A stretch of 17,455 bases of DNA from NCBI GenBank assembly GCA_026986085.1, contig JALSPE010000028.1, positions 1 through 17,455 on the forward strand. The letters are read 5' to 3'. The DNA comes from Campylobacteraceae bacterium. Lineage in GTDB: Bacteria; Campylobacterota; Campylobacteria; Campylobacterales; Sulfurovaceae. The notes below the pieces were generated by a model. That model did not search any database, was not told the origin of the DNA, and worked only from the letters and a program-made list of their open reading frames with translations. Every line of letters starts with the position of its first letter. Positions within the stretch are counted from its first letter, which is position 1. This document shows, one piece after another, positions 15,831 through 17,455 of the stretch. A program made the position numbers and the translations under genes.

Positions 15831-16479
15831 AAGTTCCTCCTGCTTTGAACTCTTCAACACCTTTAGAGAATCCTCTTGGGAATCCATTGGTATCTATAGA
15901 GCTCATATGTTTTAAAAATGCAACTAATCCCATTGCCTCATCTTTAGTAATTTTTAAATTTGGCATTCTTCTTCCGTGTGTTGCATTATTTGATGGATCC
16001 ATTAAAAATTTAACCATCGCTTCTTCTTTTGTTTTAGAGCCAGTCATTGCTATCATATCTTTCCACTTAGGATCAATCCAAGCTTTTGTTAAATCTGGAG
16101 CATAGTATGCACCATTTCCTAAAAGTGTATGGCAGTTCATACAGTTTTTAGCTTGAGATGTTAGTTTTCCTAAATGTAAAAGCTCTTTAGCCTCTTTTGG
16201 GCTCCACTCTTTACCAAAAAAAGGCTCTTTTTTACCAATTACAGGCACTTCGTGTCCTCTTTTTTGGTCATACTTATAATCAATATGATAGTTAATTACC
16301 GTAGGAGCTGGAACTCTTTTGGTAATACCATTTTTTAAATCTGCATCTGTTCCCATAGTGATTTGTCCTATAGTATCAAATGTTAGTAAAATCAGCAAAA
16401 TAACTGCAAATCCAGTTACCCAAGCTGCTGATTGTCGCCAAAATCTAATACTTGTCCAAACTGATTGATTTTGAGACAT
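15820..16479 (-). CDS. norC: Nitric oxide reductase cytochrome c subunit
   Basis: The 219-residue protein has an N-terminal membrane anchor at residues 19-36 and a periplasmic cytochrome c domain. The heme site is CMNCH (Cys113, Cys116, His117), followed by the family motif GNGAYYAPDLTKAW. Met172 in RRMPN is the probable axial ligand. It passes electrons to the hemes of NorB. It is longer than the roughly 150 residues of typical NorC because of about 60 extra residues between the anchor and the heme site (TKRVPAPTVINYHIDYKYDQ region) and a C-terminal extension. The ATG follows AAAGGAGGAAAT. It overlaps norB by 11 bases. Confidence 0.92.
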   Translation of the reverse strand: MSQNQSVWTSIRFWRQSAAWVTGFAVILLILLTFDTIGQITMGTDADLKNGITKRVPAPTVINYHIDYKYDQKRGHEVPVIGKKEPFFGKEWSPKEAKELLHLGKLTSQAKNCMNCHTLLGNGAYYAPDLTKAWIDPKWKDMIAMTGSKTKEEAMVKFLMDPSNNATHGRRMPNLKITKDEAMGLVAFLKHMSSIDTNGFPRGFSKGVEEFKAGGTYAH

Positions 16480-16502
16480 ATTTCCTCCTTTTTTAGTTTA
16501 AT

Positions 16503-16826
16503 CTATTTATCATACCTCTTATCTATATCAGATATAAATCTAAAATATAGATGAGGTATAAAAAGATATGCTATCATAGTTACAACTAAAACTTTTACTG
16601 TAAAGTTGTTACTATGAATCCTAATTGCTAAGTCATACAGGCTATAAGTTTGCATAATCCAAAATGTGTAACTTAAATAGAGCCACTTTTTAGATAGATA
16701 ACCCATTTTAGATAGAGTAACAGAAGCTGCGTATGCAACACCAAAAACTAACACAAGAGTTGATACTATAAATATAGGTAAAAACTCATCTACTGCTATT
16801 TCTGGTCTTACAAAAAGTGGTTCCAT
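16503..16826 (-). CDS. Three-helix membrane protein upstream of norC, unknown function
   Basis: The 107-residue protein begins MEPLFVRPEIAVDEFLPIF. It has hydrophobic segments at about residues 15-36, 48-66 and 77-96 and a charged tail ending DIDKRYDK. The ATG has a clear GGAG site. It is the first gene of the nor cluster, 23 bases ahead of norC, so it is almost certainly co-transcribed. I do not recognise a family. It is too short and has too few helices for the usual NorE (cytochrome oxidase subunit III-like) protein. A role in NorBC assembly or stability is suggested only by position. Confidence 0.75.
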   Translation of the reverse strand: MEPLFVRPEIAVDEFLPIFIVSTLVLVFGVAYAASVTLSKMGYLSKKWLYLSYTFWIMQTYSLYDLAIRIHSNNFTVKVLVVTMIAYLFIPHLYFRFISDIDKRYDK

Positions 16827-16855
16827 TTGTTTGCTCCTTTGTGGTTTTTTCTTTA

Positions 16856-17320
16856 ATAGGACGCAAAATGAGCAAAGCCCATTTTGCTACGCTAACGCTG
16901 AGTTCTCTTCAGCAGAGGGCTCTCGCGCTTTGCGCTCTTTGATTGGACCAAATTAGCAAGTTCGTTTGGCTACGCTAACCTCCAATTGGACGCAAAACGA
17001 GCAAAGCCCATTTTACTACGCTAACGCTGAGTTCTCTTCAGCAGAGGGCTCTCGCGCTTTGCGATTCTGTTTGATTGGACGCAAAATGAGCAAAGCCCAT
17101 TTTACTACGCTAACGCTGAGTTCTCTTCAGCAGAGGGCTCTCGCGCTTTGCGCTCTTTCTTTATTGGACGCCAAACAAACAAGTTCGTTTGACTACGCTA
17201 ACGCTGAGTTTCCCTCGGCGGGAAGCCCTCGTGCTTTGCGCTTTCCTTATTGGACGCCAACGAACAAAGTCTGTTTGTTTGCACTAATGCTAAATTCTCT
17301 TTGTTGGGCGCTAGGATTTT
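16856..17320. repeat. Tandem array of 86-89 base structured GC-rich repeats
   Basis: Units begin with ATTGGACGC (ATAGGACGC in the first) at 16856, 16942, 16985, 17074, 17163 and 17249. Units 3 and 4 (17 kb side) are nearly identical; unit 1 is close; unit 2 is cut to 43 bases; unit 5 is diverged; unit 6 is degenerate. Each full unit contains three dyads: CAAAATG/CATTTTG, GCTGA/TCAGC, and AGAG/CTCT. In unit 5 several paired positions change on both sides (for example CAAAC/GTTTG), so the stems are kept while sequence differs. GC content is well above the flanks. Cores such as TACGCTAACGCTGAG recur. The strand of action is unknown. No transposase is present. Confidence 0.9.
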
Positions 17321-17406
17321 GATTTCGTATATAAGTTTTTAAATTGTAAACTTATTGCAAAATTAAAATCTACTTTTTATGCATACTTACCTTTATGCAC
17401 AGTAGT

Positions 17407-17412
17407 ATTATG
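17407..17412 (-). promoter_or_regulatory. Predicted -10 of a distant nor operon promoter
   Basis: CATAAT preceded by TG one base away (an extended -10) on the minus strand would start transcription near 17400. No gene lies between here and the first nor gene at 16826, so the leader would be about 570 bases and include the repeat array. A tiny frame (ATG, four codons) with an AAAGGTAAGT site follows the start. The assignment depends on the Fnr box spacing. Confidence 0.5.
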
Positions 17413-17434
17413 ACATAGTAAAAAAATAAAATAA

Positions 17435-17448
17435 TTGATTTATATCAA
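17435..17448. promoter_or_regulatory. Fnr/Crp-family operator at the right edge
   Basis: TTGATTTATATCAA is a perfect TTGAT-N4-ATCAA box. Its centre is 41.5 bases upstream of the start predicted from the minus-strand -10 at 17407-17412, the same geometry as at nirF. It probably switches on the nor genes when oxygen is low or NO is present. A gene beyond the right edge could also use it. Confidence 0.7.
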
Positions 17449-17455
17449 AAATAGT

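Noticed and set aside
15831..15887. 19-codon N-terminal extension of norB
   Set aside because: It lies in norC, has no ribosome site, and the family start with helix I fits the ATG at 15828-15830, preceded by AGGAGGA.
16856..17320. CRISPR array
   Set aside because: Units are directly adjacent without unique spacers, and no cas gene is present.
16966..17322. 118-codon plus-strand frame over the repeat array
   Set aside because: It is built from repeat units read in different frames (the period is not a multiple of three), has no ribosome site and no protein family character.

Overview
The window looks like a low-GC Campylobacterota (Epsilonproteobacteria) chromosome, probably a nitrate- or nitrite-respiring denitrifier. 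The clues are strong AT bias, compact operons with 4-19 base overlaps, promoters with a clear -10 but no obvious -35, and a gene order (rpmE, rsmI, rlmB, membrane protein, aminotransferase, hom) that, from memory, matches the Campylobacter jejuni Cj0155c-Cj0149c block. I cannot assign a genus.

Positions 1-5980 hold a minus-strand housekeeping operon. It reads rpmE, rsmI, rlmB, a RodZ-like membrane protein, a class I/II aminotransferase, hom, a truncated C5 DNA methyltransferase and the start of yajQ. The 320-base divergent region 5981-6300 carries back-to-back promoters, a strong stem-loop in the rpmE leader, and a 23-codon leader peptide with clustered Leu codons ahead of leuA (plus strand, 6302-7864). 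leuA converges on trkH, and a long stem-loop separates them.

Positions 7934-10695 hold trkH and trkA, a potassium uptake pair with trkA read first. Positions 10825-17455 form a denitrification island, all on the minus strand. Read 5' to 3' it is a distant Fnr-type promoter (17407-17448), an array of about 87-base structured repeats (16856-17320), a small membrane protein, norC, norB, a 50-residue membrane protein, two hairpins, nirS (cytochrome cd1 nitrite reductase) and nirF (heme d1 synthesis) behind its own Fnr-type promoter. NirS reduces nitrite to NO, NorBC reduces NO to N2O, and NirF helps make the d1 heme of NirS. The other d1 genes and norQ/norD are not in the window.

The most interesting points are the covarying tandem repeats lying between the predicted nor promoter and the first nor gene; two perfect TTGAT-N4-ATCAA boxes, each centred 41.5 bases upstream of a predicted start site; a candidate L31 autoregulatory leader; the leucine leader peptide; and a hairpin with a GGA-rich loop between the nor genes and nirS. 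No rRNA, tRNA, CRISPR array or insertion sequence was seen.
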